From assembly GCF_017315735.1 (NCBI RefSeq), contig NZ_JAFLRK010000007.1, positions 62,001-126,000 of the forward strand: a DNA stretch of 64,000 bases, in the 5' to 3' direction. The notes under the pieces are model-generated. The model saw only the letters and a program-made list of their open reading frames with translations, did no database searches and was not told the origin of the DNA. The translations under genes were made by a program, and so were the position numbers. This DNA is from Paracoccus shandongensis. Lineage in GTDB: Bacteria; Pseudomonadota; Alphaproteobacteria; Rhodobacterales; Rhodobacteraceae. Each line of letters begins with the position of its first letter. Within the stretch, counting starts at the first letter, position 1. Below are positions 22,394 to 31,328 of this stretch, piece by piece.

Positions 22394-24252
22394 CAAAAAG
22401 CCTGCCCCAGTCCAAGATAAAGCTGCACGCCCTCGCCGGTGTCCCCCCCGGTGGGTCCGGCCACGTCGAAGCGCAGCGGCCCGATGGGCGTGTCATAGCG
22501 GACGCCGATCCCCGCGCCCGAATGTCCGTCGCTGCCGCCGTTCCAGCCGTCTTCCGCCCAGACCTCGCCGTAATCGGCGAAGGCCACCAGGCCGATCTTG
22601 TCACGGACCTGGAAGCGGACCTCGGCCGACAGCGTCGCCACGCTCATCCCGCCGGTCTTGATGGGGCCTTCGGGGCCGGTGATCTCCTCGACCCCCAGCG
22701 ACTGATAGGGCTGGCCGCGCACCGTCCCGCCCCCGCCCGAGAAGAACAGATAGTTGCGCGGGGTGTTTTCGATCTCGCTGCCCAGGACGCTGCCGATGCG
22801 GGCGCGGCCCGCCAGGGTGAAGCGGTCCTCGGGGCCAAGGGAATGGAAGGCGCGCCCCTCGCCCAGGACGCGGACGCCGGAATCGGTGCCGTCGAAGCCC
22901 TTGAAGGGCGTGGCGTCGCCCTGCAGGTAATAGCCGCGCCGGGCGTTGTTTTCGTTGTCGCGGGCGTCCCACATCACGCTGGTCGGAAAGGCCAGCACCT
23001 TGAAGTCGGTTTCCTCGCCCCCCGCGTCATAGACGCGCGAAAACTGATATTGCACCGCCGTGTCGAAGGTGAAGCGGTCGCTGAAGATGTGGTTGAAGCC
23101 CAGGCCGATGGCGCCGGTATCCTCGTCGTAGTCCTCCTCGCGCATCCGGGCGAGGCTGGTCAGGACATAGGCCGTGGTGTCGGGCGTGACGGTGGCGGGG
23201 CGGTCGATGCGCACCGTCACCTCCTCGTCCCGGCCGCTGGTGTCCGAGCCCATGTCCTTGACCCGCGCATCCACGCGCAGCCGTTCGCCCCCGCCCAGAA
23301 GGTTGCGGTGCATCCAGTAGGCCGACAACAGCGCCCCGTCCGTGGTCGAGATCTCGAACCCCGCGCCGATGCGGCGGGGCTTTTGTTCCACCACGGTCAG
23401 GTTGATGTCCATGCTGCCGTCGGGGTTCAGCGTTTCCGCCTCTTCCAGGGTGATGGCGGAAAAGACGCCCGACCGGCGCAGGCGTTTTCTCACGTCCTCG
23501 ACCTTGTCGGGGTCGAAGCGTTCGCCCTCGGGCAGGCCCGCGATCTTGTGCAACCGGCGCGGGTTCATGCGGTCGTATCCGCGCATGTTCAGCCGGCCAA
23601 AGGTGACGGCGGGGCCGGGGGCCAGGCCGATCTGGCTGTCCACCACGTTGTTGATGTGGTCGGCGGTGATTTCCTGCCCCGAAACCTCGGCCTTGGCATG
23701 GCCCACCTCGCGCCAGCCCCGGACCCCCGCCGTGGCGGCGCCGCGGATCGCGCCGGTACCTGCAAGGCCCCCCTGGCGGTATTCGTCGGGCAGCTCGGTT
23801 CGCGGCGCAAGCGGCGCGATGGCCGCGCGCGAAAAGCGGAACTGCGGGCCGGTCTGGACGGCGACCACGACTTGGCCGATCTGGGCGGGGGCGTCCAGGG
23901 GGGCGATTTCTGCCGCCTCGACCCCGTCCAGCGTGATGTTGATGATGGCGGAATAATAGCCCTGGTCATAAAGGTTGCCCAGGATCCGCGCGTAATCGGC
24001 GCGCGCGGCGGCCAGCACGTCCTGGCCGGTGGTGCGGCCTTCGGACAGCGCCCCCGAGATCAGCGAGGCATTGCGCAGCGTCCGGTCAAGCCCCTCGCCC
24101 CCCTGGACCTGGAAGCGCAGCGAGACGGGGCCATCGGCCTCGCTTTGGCCGCCGAACAGCCCCGAGAAGGGGTTCGAGGACTGCGCCCAGACCGCGCCCC
24201 CGAAGCCCGCGACCGCCGATGCCATCAGCGCCGCCCGCAGATATGCCCGCAT
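22393..24252 (-). CDS. tamA: Outer-membrane assembly protein TamA (BamA/Omp85 family)
   Basis: 619 residues. A signal peptide ends near VWAQS. POTRA-type periplasmic domains follow (to about residue 270), then a 16-strand beta-barrel of the Omp85 surface-antigen type. The family barrel motif GGGGTVRGQPYQSLG lies near residue 510, and the protein ends with the aromatic residue of GLGQAF, as outer-membrane barrels do. It partners with the TamB encoded immediately downstream. AGGA precedes ATG 24252. Confidence 0.93.
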   Translation of the reverse strand: MRAYLRAALMASAVAGFGGAVWAQSSNPFSGLFGGQSEADGPVSLRFQVQGGEGLDRTLRNASLISGALSEGRTTGQDVLAAARADYARILGNLYDQGYYSAIINITLDGVEAAEIAPLDAPAQIGQVVVAVQTGPQFRFSRAAIAPLAPRTELPDEYRQGGLAGTGAIRGAATAGVRGWREVGHAKAEVSGQEITADHINNVVDSQIGLAPGPAVTFGRLNMRGYDRMNPRRLHKIAGLPEGERFDPDKVEDVRKRLRRSGVFSAITLEEAETLNPDGSMDINLTVVEQKPRRIGAGFEISTTDGALLSAYWMHRNLLGGGERLRVDARVKDMGSDTSGRDEEVTVRIDRPATVTPDTTAYVLTSLARMREEDYDEDTGAIGLGFNHIFSDRFTFDTAVQYQFSRVYDAGGEETDFKVLAFPTSVMWDARDNENNARRGYYLQGDATPFKGFDGTDSGVRVLGEGRAFHSLGPEDRFTLAGRARIGSVLGSEIENTPRNYLFFSGGGGTVRGQPYQSLGVEEITGPEGPIKTGGMSVATLSAEVRFQVRDKIGLVAFADYGEVWAEDGWNGGSDGHSGAGIGVRYDTPIGPLRFDVAGPTGGDTGEGVQLYLGLGQAF

Positions 24253-24370
24253 CGTTCCTGCCCTTCGCGTGTTCTTGCTTTGGGGGCATTTGAACAGGAT
24301 CGCCGGGCCAAATCCAGCGATTCATGGGAAAGAAAACGGCAGCGGATCAGCTTTCCGTGATCTGTTGCCG

Positions 24371-25297
24371 TCAGGACAGCGCGGCCAGGCAGCCTTGCAA
24401 CGCCGCCATGTCGTCGCGGATCATGAAGACCGGCGTGTTTTCAGGGATGTGGCGCATGAAGGGCTCGGCCAGGAAGCCCGCCTCGAAGCGGGTCATGCGG
24501 TCGGCGATGCTGCGGGCCACGCTGCCCGCCAGGAACAGCCCTTCCAGCGGCATGAAGCGCAGCGCCAGTTCGCGGCAGAGAAGCCCCACCAGTTCGGTGA
24601 ACAGGTCATAGGTGGCGTTCGCGTCCCGGTCGCCCGCGTCCGCCGCGCGGTCGATCTCTTCGCCGGGCACGGGGACCGTGCCGGTCAGCGCGGCGTGCAG
24701 GCGCGACAGCCCGCGTCCCGCAAAGGCCTCCTCGGTCGAGGTGAAGCCCCGGGCGGCGTCCGCGCCCACCGCGTCCAGCAGGCGCAGGTAGATGTTGGCG
24801 GGCAGGTGGGTATGGCCTTCCTCGGCCTCCATCGCCGTGATGGCCCCGCCGGGCAGGCGGCGCACGGCGCAGACGTTGAAGCCGGTGCCCAGGTTCACCA
24901 CCAGCCCCTGCCCGTTGCGCGCCCGGTCCGCAGGCGCCGGGCGCAGGACCGCCAGCCCGTCGCCGCCCAGGGCGGGGGTGGCATAGCCAAGCGCGGTCAG
25001 GTCGTTGATCAGCCGGACATGGTCGGCATCCGTCAGGCGGGCCAGGCGATCCACGTCGAAATCCCAGTCCCGGTTGGTCAGCCGCGCCCGTCCGCCGCTG
25101 ACCGGGCCCGCCACCGCGACGCAGACCGCATGGATGCGCGGCTGGTCCTGTTCCTGCAGGAACTGGCGGACCACGTCGTCGAAGCTGGCGTGATCGTCGC
25201 CCCGGAACCGCGTCACCGTCTGCGGGTCGATGTGGCCGTCCCGCGCAATGGCCAGGCGGGCATTCGTGCCCCCCACGTCGCCCAGAAGTATCGCCAT
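24371..25297 (-). CDS. glk: Glucokinase
   Basis: Hexokinase-fold enzyme of 308 residues that phosphorylates glucose to glucose 6-phosphate with ATP, of the bacterial Glk type rather than the ROK type. The phosphate loop is LLGDVGGTNARLA at residues 4-16. Other blocks are CVAVAGPVSGGRARLTNRDW near 75-95, VVNLGTGFNVCAV near 130 and EEGHTHLP near 155. ATG 25297 is preceded by AAGGACGG. It appears monocistronic. Confidence 0.9.
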   Translation of the reverse strand: MAILLGDVGGTNARLAIARDGHIDPQTVTRFRGDDHASFDDVVRQFLQEQDQPRIHAVCVAVAGPVSGGRARLTNRDWDFDVDRLARLTDADHVRLINDLTALGYATPALGGDGLAVLRPAPADRARNGQGLVVNLGTGFNVCAVRRLPGGAITAMEAEEGHTHLPANIYLRLLDAVGADAARGFTSTEEAFAGRGLSRLHAALTGTVPVPGEEIDRAADAGDRDANATYDLFTELVGLLCRELALRFMPLEGLFLAGSVARSIADRMTRFEAGFLAEPFMRHIPENTPVFMIRDDMAALQGCLAALS

Positions 25298-25447
25298 TTT
25301 CGATCCGTCCTTGCTGTCGCCTTAGTCCTTCATCTCGCGACAGAATTGCCCGGTTTCGGGGGGCGGTGCAACGCCACGTCGCGCCAAGGGGGGGAACCCC
25401 GGGCGCGGATCCCGTGTTTTCCCCCAGCAAACACTGGATGAAAGGCC

Positions 25448-25885
25448 ATGACCATGACCCGCATCGCCAACCGCATCGCCTGCCTGTGCATGGCCGGCAG
25501 CGTCATGGCCGCGATGGCCATGCCCGCCGCGTCAGCCACCCGCCCCGACCAGCCCGTGCAGGCCTGGCCCGCCATGGCCGGTGTCGAGACCGCCACGCTG
25601 CTGGAACAGGCCCAGAACCTGCCCACATCCGACATGGCGGTGGGCGACCAGCCCTATTGCGCCAAGGATGCCGAGATCCACCAGACCCTGCAACAGGATT
25701 TCAACGAGGCCCCGGTTCCCGGCGACGGCCATGCCGCGACGGAACTGTGGGCGTCCCAGCAGATGGGCACCTGGACGCTGGTCGCCCCGCGCCGGGACGA
25801 CACCAGCTGCATCATCGCCTCGGGCATCGGCTATGACACCGCGCGCGACGTGGATGTGTATTACCGGACGGCGGGGTTGCGCTAG
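25448..25885 (+). CDS. Hypothetical secreted protein
   Basis: 145 residues with a clear signal peptide (cleavage likely after ASA near residue 31). The mature part contains two cysteines (PYCAKDAEIH and DDTSCIIASG) that could pair, and the pattern ELWASQQMGTWTLV. This general layout is seen in small secreted proteins of Rhodobacterales; I cannot assign a function. The start is ATG 25448, with a second ATG six bases on. The stop overlaps that of the convergent ABC ATPase gene in a shared CTAG. Confidence 0.65.
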   Translation: MTMTRIANRIACLCMAGSVMAAMAMPAASATRPDQPVQAWPAMAGVETATLLEQAQNLPTSDMAVGDQPYCAKDAEIHQTLQQDFNEAPVPGDGHAATELWASQQMGTWTLVAPRRDDTSCIIASGIGYDTARDVDVYYRTAGLR

Positions 25886-26622
25886 GCCACGCGGCGCAGG
25901 AACGCCCGCGTCCGTTCATCCTGCGGATCGCCGAAGATCTGCGCGGGCGGGCCCTGTTCCACGATCCGCCCGCCTTCCATGAAGACGATGCGGTCGGCGA
26001 TCTCGCGCGCGAACTGCATCTCGTGGGTGACGATCAGCATGGTCTGGCGGCCGTCGGCGATGGCGCGGATCAGATCCAGAACCTCGCCCACCCATTCGGG
26101 ATCCAGCGCGCTTGTCGGTTCGTCGAACAGCAGCAGGTCCGCGTCCAGCGCCATGGCCCGGCCGATGCCCACGCGCTGCTGCTGGCCGCCCGACAGGGCC
26201 GCCGGATAGCTGTCGCCCCGGTCCGCCAGCCCGATCTGGGCCAGGATCTCGTCGGCGCGCGCATGGGCCCTGGCCCTGGGCCAGCCGCGCACGGTGGTCA
26301 GCCCTTCGGTGATGTTCTGCCGCGCGGTCTTGTTGGCGAACAGCGCATAGTTCTGGAACACGAACCCCGTCCGCCGCCGCAGCGCCAGGATCTGCGCCCG
26401 CGTGGCATGGGCGGCATCCACCGACAGGTCGCCCACCGTGATCCGCCCCGCGTCGGGCCGGTCCAGCCAGTTGAGGCAGCGCAGCAGCGTCGACTTGCCC
26501 GTCCCCGAGGGGCCGATGATCGCCACCCGTTCGCCAGGGCGCAGGCACAGGTCGATGCCGTCCAGGACGGTGTTCGCGCCGAAGCGCTTGACCAGGCCCT
26601 TGATGTCGATCTCGCATTTCAT
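25882..26622 (-). CDS. Polar amino acid ABC transporter ATP-binding protein
   Basis: 246 residues of the GlnQ/HisP type. Walker A is GPSGTGKST near residue 38, the signature LSGGQQQRVGIGRAMAL near 143, Walker B LLLFDEPTSALDP near 165 and the H-loop VTHEMQFAREI near 195. The start is ATG 26622, overlapping the permease stop by 4 nt; a longer upstream frame exists but is only the shadow of the permease gene. It is the last gene of a three-gene importer. Confidence 0.92.
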   Translation of the reverse strand: MKCEIDIKGLVKRFGANTVLDGIDLCLRPGERVAIIGPSGTGKSTLLRCLNWLDRPDAGRITVGDLSVDAAHATRAQILALRRRTGFVFQNYALFANKTARQNITEGLTTVRGWPRARAHARADEILAQIGLADRGDSYPAALSGGQQQRVGIGRAMALDADLLLFDEPTSALDPEWVGEVLDLIRAIADGRQTMLIVTHEMQFAREIADRIVFMEGGRIVEQGPPAQIFGDPQDERTRAFLRRVA

Positions 26623-27293
26623 CGCGCCACCGCCCGTCCCAGATGGCGTTCCATCCAGCGTTGGCCGACGGACAGGATCTCGACCAGGATCCAGTAGATC
26701 ACGGCGACGACCAGGAAGGCTTCCAGATACAGGAAACTGCCTGCGGCTTCCTTCTGCGCGGCGCCCATCATCTCGGTCACGCCCAGGGTAAAGGCCAGCG
26801 AGGTGCTTTTGATCAGGTCGATGAAATAGTTCATCAAGGTGGGCGCCGCCACGCGGGACGCCTGCGGCAGCACGATCCGGCGCAGAAGCTGGCCCTGGGT
26901 CATGCCGATGCTTTGCGCGGCCTCCCACTGGCTGCGGTCAACGCCAAGGATCGCGCCCCGGATGCTTTCGGCCATGTAGGCGGAAAAGTGCAGCGTCAGG
27001 CCGATCACCGCCGCCGTGATCCCGTCGATGCTGGTCAGCGCCGGGAACAGCTGCGGCAGCCCGTAATAGAACAGGAACAGCTGCACCAGCAGCGGCGTGC
27101 CGCGAAAGAAGCTGATGAACACCGCCACCCCCTGGTCCAGCCCCGGCACGCGCAGCACGCGCACGATGGCAAGCACCGCCGCCAGCACCAGCGCCGCCGC
27201 CATCGCGACCAGCGCCATGCCCAGCGTCAGGGGAACATAGCCCAGGATGACCGGGACCAGATCCCCCATATAGGCGGTGTCGAGCCCCCTCAT
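26619..27293 (-). CDS. Polar amino acid ABC transporter permease
   Basis: 224 residues with about five hydrophobic helices, of the HisMQ/GlnP type. The cytoplasmic EAA loop is visible as QWEAAQSIGMTQGQLLRRIV near residue 120-140, which docks on the ATPase. Only one permease gene is present, so a homodimeric channel is expected. The ATG at 27293 overlaps the binding-protein stop by 4 nt. Confidence 0.9.
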   Translation of the reverse strand: MRGLDTAYMGDLVPVILGYVPLTLGMALVAMAAALVLAAVLAIVRVLRVPGLDQGVAVFISFFRGTPLLVQLFLFYYGLPQLFPALTSIDGITAAVIGLTLHFSAYMAESIRGAILGVDRSQWEAAQSIGMTQGQLLRRIVLPQASRVAAPTLMNYFIDLIKSTSLAFTLGVTEMMGAAQKEAAGSFLYLEAFLVVAVIYWILVEILSVGQRWMERHLGRAVAR

Positions 27294-28051
27294 TCAGCGG
27301 CGGCCAGGGGCTTTGTCACGTCCGCATCCAGCCATTTCTTCGAGATTTCGGAAAGCGTGCCGTTGTCCTTCAACTGCGTGATCGCGGCATCGACCCTGTC
27401 GCGCATGGCCTGCCCGGCCTCGTCCTTGCGGAAGGGCAGGGCGTTCCGGATCTCGCTGAAGGGCTGGCCCGCCAGCGCCAGGGGCAGGGGGCTTTCCTTG
27501 ATCACCTGGGCCGAGGACACGCGGTCCATCACGAAGGCATCGACCCGGCCCAGGGCGGTGTCCTGCTCGATGTTGGATTCATAGGTGCGGATGTCGATGT
27601 CGGACGCATTGGGCAGGGCGCGCAGCAGTTCCTCGAAGTTGGACCCCAGGTTCACGGCGACCGACTTGCCCGACAGGCTTTCGGGGCCGGTGATCGTGCC
27701 CTCGTTGCCCTTCTTCACCACCACCTGCGCGCCGTCATAGACATAGGGCTGCGTGAAGGCGAACTTGGCCTCGCGCTCGGGCGTGATGGTGATCTGGTTG
27801 GCGACCGTGTCGATGCGGCCCGATTCCAGCGCGCCGATCAGCCCGGAAAAGGACATGGTGACGAACTCGATGTCATCCCCGGTGATTTCGCCCACGGCGT
27901 TCATCAGGTCCACCTCGAAGCCCTGCAATTCGTCGGCGCGGGTGAAGGTGAAGGGAAAATATCCGCCCGACATGCCCACGCGGATGGTGTCGGCCATGGC
28001 GGGCAGGGCGGTCGTCAGGACCAGGATGGCGGACAGGATGGAACTGCGCAT
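27290..28051 (-). CDS. Polar amino acid ABC transporter substrate-binding protein
   Basis: 253 residues, periplasmic. The signal peptide (MRSSILSAILVLTTALPAMA) is followed by the family start RVGMSGGYFPFTF, the specificity loop ELQGFEVDLMNAVGE, and MSFSGLIGALESGRID and ITPEREAKFAFTQPY. The ligand may be a polar amino acid; the exact one is not readable. I chose ATG 28051 because GAAGGAG lies 9 nt upstream and a signal peptide follows directly; two upstream ATGs in the same frame would overlap that ribosome site. Confidence 0.9.
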   Translation of the reverse strand: MRSSILSAILVLTTALPAMADTIRVGMSGGYFPFTFTRADELQGFEVDLMNAVGEITGDDIEFVTMSFSGLIGALESGRIDTVANQITITPEREAKFAFTQPYVYDGAQVVVKKGNEGTITGPESLSGKSVAVNLGSNFEELLRALPNASDIDIRTYESNIEQDTALGRVDAFVMDRVSSAQVIKESPLPLALAGQPFSEIRNALPFRKDEAGQAMRDRVDAAITQLKDNGTLSEISKKWLDADVTKPLAAAE

Positions 28052-28090
28052 GACGAAAAACTCCTTCATCTTCATGGCCTTCAGATGCGC

Positions 28091-28141
28091 CGGGCTTGCG
28101 GGATGCGCAAGCGCCCGCTGGTGAAAAAGGACGCGCTTGCG
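28091..28141. other. Overlapping hairpins in a divergent intergenic region
   Basis: CGCAAGCGC (28106-28114) can pair with GCGCTTGCG (28133-28141), or its first half with CGGGCTTGCG just upstream. The 250-base gap 28052-28302 separates the amino acid importer from the DUF2125 gene and must hold both promoters. No coding frame is convincing. Confidence 0.35.
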
Positions 28142-28302
28142 GCCAATCTTCCCGATCCGGGATGGCAGGTGCGGGAAAACGGCCAGGGCGGAATAATGTT
28201 CCGCGCGCGGACAGGGCCGATCACGCGATTGCTGCCTTGGCCTTCGCGGGCCGCTGTGCCACAAATCCCGCAAGCAACGGTGTTTTCCGAAAGGTCTCTG
28301 GC

Positions 28303-29874
28303 ATGTTCCGCTTCGCTGCAACCTCGGTCCTGGCGCTTGGCATCGCCGCGCCGGCCTTGGCCGATGTCACCCCCGCCCAGGTTTGGGAAAACCTGCAGGA
28401 CAACTATGCCGGCTATGGCTACCAGGTGACCGGCCAGGTCGAGGATGCGGGCGGCACGTTGAGCGTGCGCGACGCGGTCTTCTCGATGAAGAACGAAGGG
28501 GGCGCCACCACCTTCACCATTCCGCAGCTGACCTTCCGCGAAACCGGCGACGCCCGCGTCCGCATGGTGATCGAGGGGGACATGGCGCTGGACAGCACCG
28601 TCGCCGTGCCCGTGCCCCGGGACGATGCCGCCGCCGACGGAACCGAGACGCCCCCCACCGAGCCCGAGACGGTCGAGATGACCACCACCGGCACCATCAA
28701 GGTTCCCGGGAACGAGACGGTCGTATCCGGCACGCCCGAGGACATGCTGTATGAATTCAGCTATCCCTCGGTGGCCTTCGACATGACGGTGCCCGCCGAC
28801 CTGGAAACCGGCGCGACGGTGCCCGTGACCGGCACGCTGGCCGATGTCACCGGCACGCAGCGCCATGCCGGGGCCAACGGGGCCGAGACCAGCTTCGACA
28901 TCAAGGCATCCGAGGCGACCATGCGGATCGCCGCCGACGCCCCGGCGGATGCGGATGGCACGGGCGGCAAGGTCAATGTGCAGGCCAGGCTGACGGGCCT
29001 GTCCAGCACCGGCACGGCCAGGACGCCTGCGGAACGCTTTGACCTGGGCACGCAGATGGCCGCGGCCCTGGCGGCGGGGCTGGATTTCCAGGGCGATTTC
29101 GCCTTCGAGACGCTCGATGCCGATTTCGACTTCGCGGGCAAGGATGAGGAAGGCCAGGACCAGACCGGCCAGGGCAAGGCCAGCCTGGGGGCAGGCAATG
29201 CCGCGCTGCGGATGTCGGGGCAGGGCCTTGGCTACAAGGGCGAGGTCGCCGATACCCGGGTCGAGATGACGGTCAGCAGCCTGCCCTTCCCCCTCAGCTA
29301 TGCGACCGAGCGCACCAGCTTCGACCTGCTGGTCCCGGTCAGCAAGGCGGAGGCGGCGCAGCCCTTCAAGTTCGCCTATGCGCTGGAAGGGCTGACCTTC
29401 GCCGACGGCATCTGGAACCTGTTCGACCCCGAAAAGCAGTTGCCGCGCGACCCGGCCAGCCTGACCGTGGATCTGTCGGGCGACGCGGTGGTGGCGCAGG
29501 ATCTGTTCGACCCAGGCTTGGCGCAGCCCGATGGCCCGACCGCGCCTGACGCGCCCTTCACCCCCCGCACGCTGACCGTCAACAAGGTCGCGCTGGACGC
29601 GGTGGGCGCCAAGGCCGACATCACCGGCGCGCTGGACTTCGGCGACACCCCGAACGAACCCGTGGGCAAGCTGAACGGCACCTTCCAGGGCGTGAACGGG
29701 CTGATGGACAAGCTGGTCGCCATGGGCCTGGTCCCCGAGGATCAGATGATGGGGATGCGCATGATGCTGGCGATGTTCGCCAAGCCGGATGAAGCCAATC
29801 CCGACCGGCTGACCTCGGAGATCGAGTTCCGCGAGGGCGGACAGGTCTTCGCCAACGGCCAGCAGGTCAAGTAA
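28303..29874 (+). CDS. DUF2125 domain-containing exported protein
   Basis: 523 residues. A signal peptide (MFRFAATSVLALGIAAPALA) is followed by an all-beta-looking sequence rich in alternating hydrophobic and acidic residues, typical of DUF2125 proteins of alphaproteobacteria. Probably periplasmic; function unknown. The start is ATG 28303, where the signal peptide begins and AAAGG precedes; longer upstream frames are in noncoding sequence. It ends just before an intrinsic terminator. Confidence 0.75.
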   Translation: MFRFAATSVLALGIAAPALADVTPAQVWENLQDNYAGYGYQVTGQVEDAGGTLSVRDAVFSMKNEGGATTFTIPQLTFRETGDARVRMVIEGDMALDSTVAVPVPRDDAAADGTETPPTEPETVEMTTTGTIKVPGNETVVSGTPEDMLYEFSYPSVAFDMTVPADLETGATVPVTGTLADVTGTQRHAGANGAETSFDIKASEATMRIAADAPADADGTGGKVNVQARLTGLSSTGTARTPAERFDLGTQMAAALAAGLDFQGDFAFETLDADFDFAGKDEEGQDQTGQGKASLGAGNAALRMSGQGLGYKGEVADTRVEMTVSSLPFPLSYATERTSFDLLVPVSKAEAAQPFKFAYALEGLTFADGIWNLFDPEKQLPRDPASLTVDLSGDAVVAQDLFDPGLAQPDGPTAPDAPFTPRTLTVNKVALDAVGAKADITGALDFGDTPNEPVGKLNGTFQGVNGLMDKLVAMGLVPEDQMMGMRMMLAMFAKPDEANPDRLTSEIEFREGGQVFANGQQVK

Positions 29875-29894
29875 CGGCCCGGGTCGCGGGCTTG

Positions 29895-29921
29895 GGCCGG
29901 GGCGCATGTCCCGGCCTTTTT
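29895..29921 (+). terminator. Intrinsic terminator after the DUF2125 gene
   Basis: A 7-bp GC stem GGCCGGG / CCCGGCC with an 8-nt loop followed by five T's, 20 bases after the stop at 29874. Confidence 0.85.
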
Positions 29922-29978
29922 CGTTTGCGGCCCGCCGTGATGCGCCGCACAACAGACGGACGAGTTGAAGGAGACGCG

Positions 29979-31328
29979 ATGGCACCCGTGGATTTGCAAC
30001 CATTGGCCGAATCGCTGGTCGACGCGGCGCGGCGCGCAGGGGCCGACCAGGCCGACGCCCTGGCGATGAGCGGCCAGTCCACCAGCATCGACATGCGCGG
30101 CGGCGTCCTGGAACATGCCGACCGTGCCGAAGGGGTCGAGATCGGGCTGCGCGTGCTGATCGGCGGGCGGCAGGCCAGCGTCTCGGCCTCCGACCACAGC
30201 CCCGCCACGATCATCGAGATGGCCGAACGCGCCGTGGCCATGGCGCGCGAGGCGCCGGTGGACGACATGCTGGGCCTGGCCGATCCCGGCCAGCTGGCCC
30301 GCCAGCGCGACGGGGACGGCTTGCAGATCGCGGATGACCGCCCCGACCCCTCGCCCGATCACCTGCAGGATCTGGCGCTGCGGGCCGAGGCTGCGGCGCG
30401 CGACGTGCCGGGCATTTCGCAGGTGGAATCGGCGAACGCCGCCTTCAGCCGCCGGTATCTTTGGCTGGCGGCCTCGAACGGGTTTTCGGGGGGCTATGGG
30501 CGCACGACGCATGCGATATCCACTGTCGCCATCACGGGCGAAGGCCTGGGGATGGAACGCGACTATGCCGGGGAATCGCGGGTCTGGTCCGAGGATCTGC
30601 CCGCGCCCGAGGAGATCGGCCGGCTTGCCGCCGAACGCACCCTGGCGCGCGCCGGATCGCGCAAGCCGCCGACCGGGGCCTTTCCGATCCTGTATGACCG
30701 GCGCGTCGCATCCTCGCTGATCGGGCACCTGCTGTCGGCGGTGAACGGTGCGGCGGTGGCGCGCGGCGCAAGCTGGCTGCGCAAGGATCTGGGCCAGCCG
30801 GTGCTGCCCGAAGGCTTCGACCTGATCGAGGATCCGCTACGCCCGCGCTATCCTTCAAGCCGTCCCTTCGATGCCGAGGGGCTGCCCACGCGGTCCCGCA
30901 AGATCGTCGAAAACGGCGTCTTGCAGGGATGGACGCTGGATCTGGCGACCGCGCGCAAGCTGGGGATGGACAGCACCGCATCCGCCGCGCGGGGCATGTC
31001 GTCCGCGCCCTCGCCCACGAACAGCAACGTGATGCTGACGCCGGGGTCCGCCAGCCCCGACGATCTGATCGCGCGGATGGGAACGGGGCTGGTGGTCACG
31101 TCCATGCTGGGGGCCTCGATCAACGGGACGACGGGGGATTATTCGCGCGGCGCGGCGGGGTTCTGGGTAGAGGGCGGCAAGATCGCCTATCCGGTCAACG
31201 AATGCACCATCGCGGGCAACCTGCGCGACATGCTGATGACGCTGGTGGCCGCGAACGACGCCCTGCCCTGGCGCAGCCTTGAAGTGCCCAGCCTTCTGGT
31301 CGGGGGGATGACCGTTGCCGGGGCCTGA
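29979..31328 (+). CDS. pmbA: TldD/PmbA family metalloprotease-like protein, PmbA subunit
   Basis: 449 residues of the PmbA (TldE) half of the TldD/TldE protease, which trims modified peptides and antitoxins in a cytoplasmic heterodimer. Family blocks are ESANAAFSRRYLWLAASNGF near residue 150, YDRRVASSLIGHLLSAVNG near 240, and the C-terminal GASINGTTGDYSRGAAGFW. PmbA subunits lack the zinc-binding motif found in TldD; I see none here. ATG 29979 is preceded by GAAGGAG. The 3' end overlaps the next gene. No tldD gene is in the window. Confidence 0.9.
   Translation: MAPVDLQPLAESLVDAARRAGADQADALAMSGQSTSIDMRGGVLEHADRAEGVEIGLRVLIGGRQASVSASDHSPATIIEMAERAVAMAREAPVDDMLGLADPGQLARQRDGDGLQIADDRPDPSPDHLQDLALRAEAAARDVPGISQVESANAAFSRRYLWLAASNGFSGGYGRTTHAISTVAITGEGLGMERDYAGESRVWSEDLPAPEEIGRLAAERTLARAGSRKPPTGAFPILYDRRVASSLIGHLLSAVNGAAVARGASWLRKDLGQPVLPEGFDLIEDPLRPRYPSSRPFDAEGLPTRSRKIVENGVLQGWTLDLATARKLGMDSTASAARGMSSAPSPTNSNVMLTPGSASPDDLIARMGTGLVVTSMLGASINGTTGDYSRGAAGFWVEGGKIAYPVNECTIAGNLRDMLMTLVAANDALPWRSLEVPSLLVGGMTVAGA

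Noticed and set aside
19265-22420. Long open frame (1051 codons) antisense to tamB
   Set aside because: Composition is the usual high-GC antisense shadow (Ala/Arg/Gly/Gln-rich), with no domain, and tamB is clearly real.
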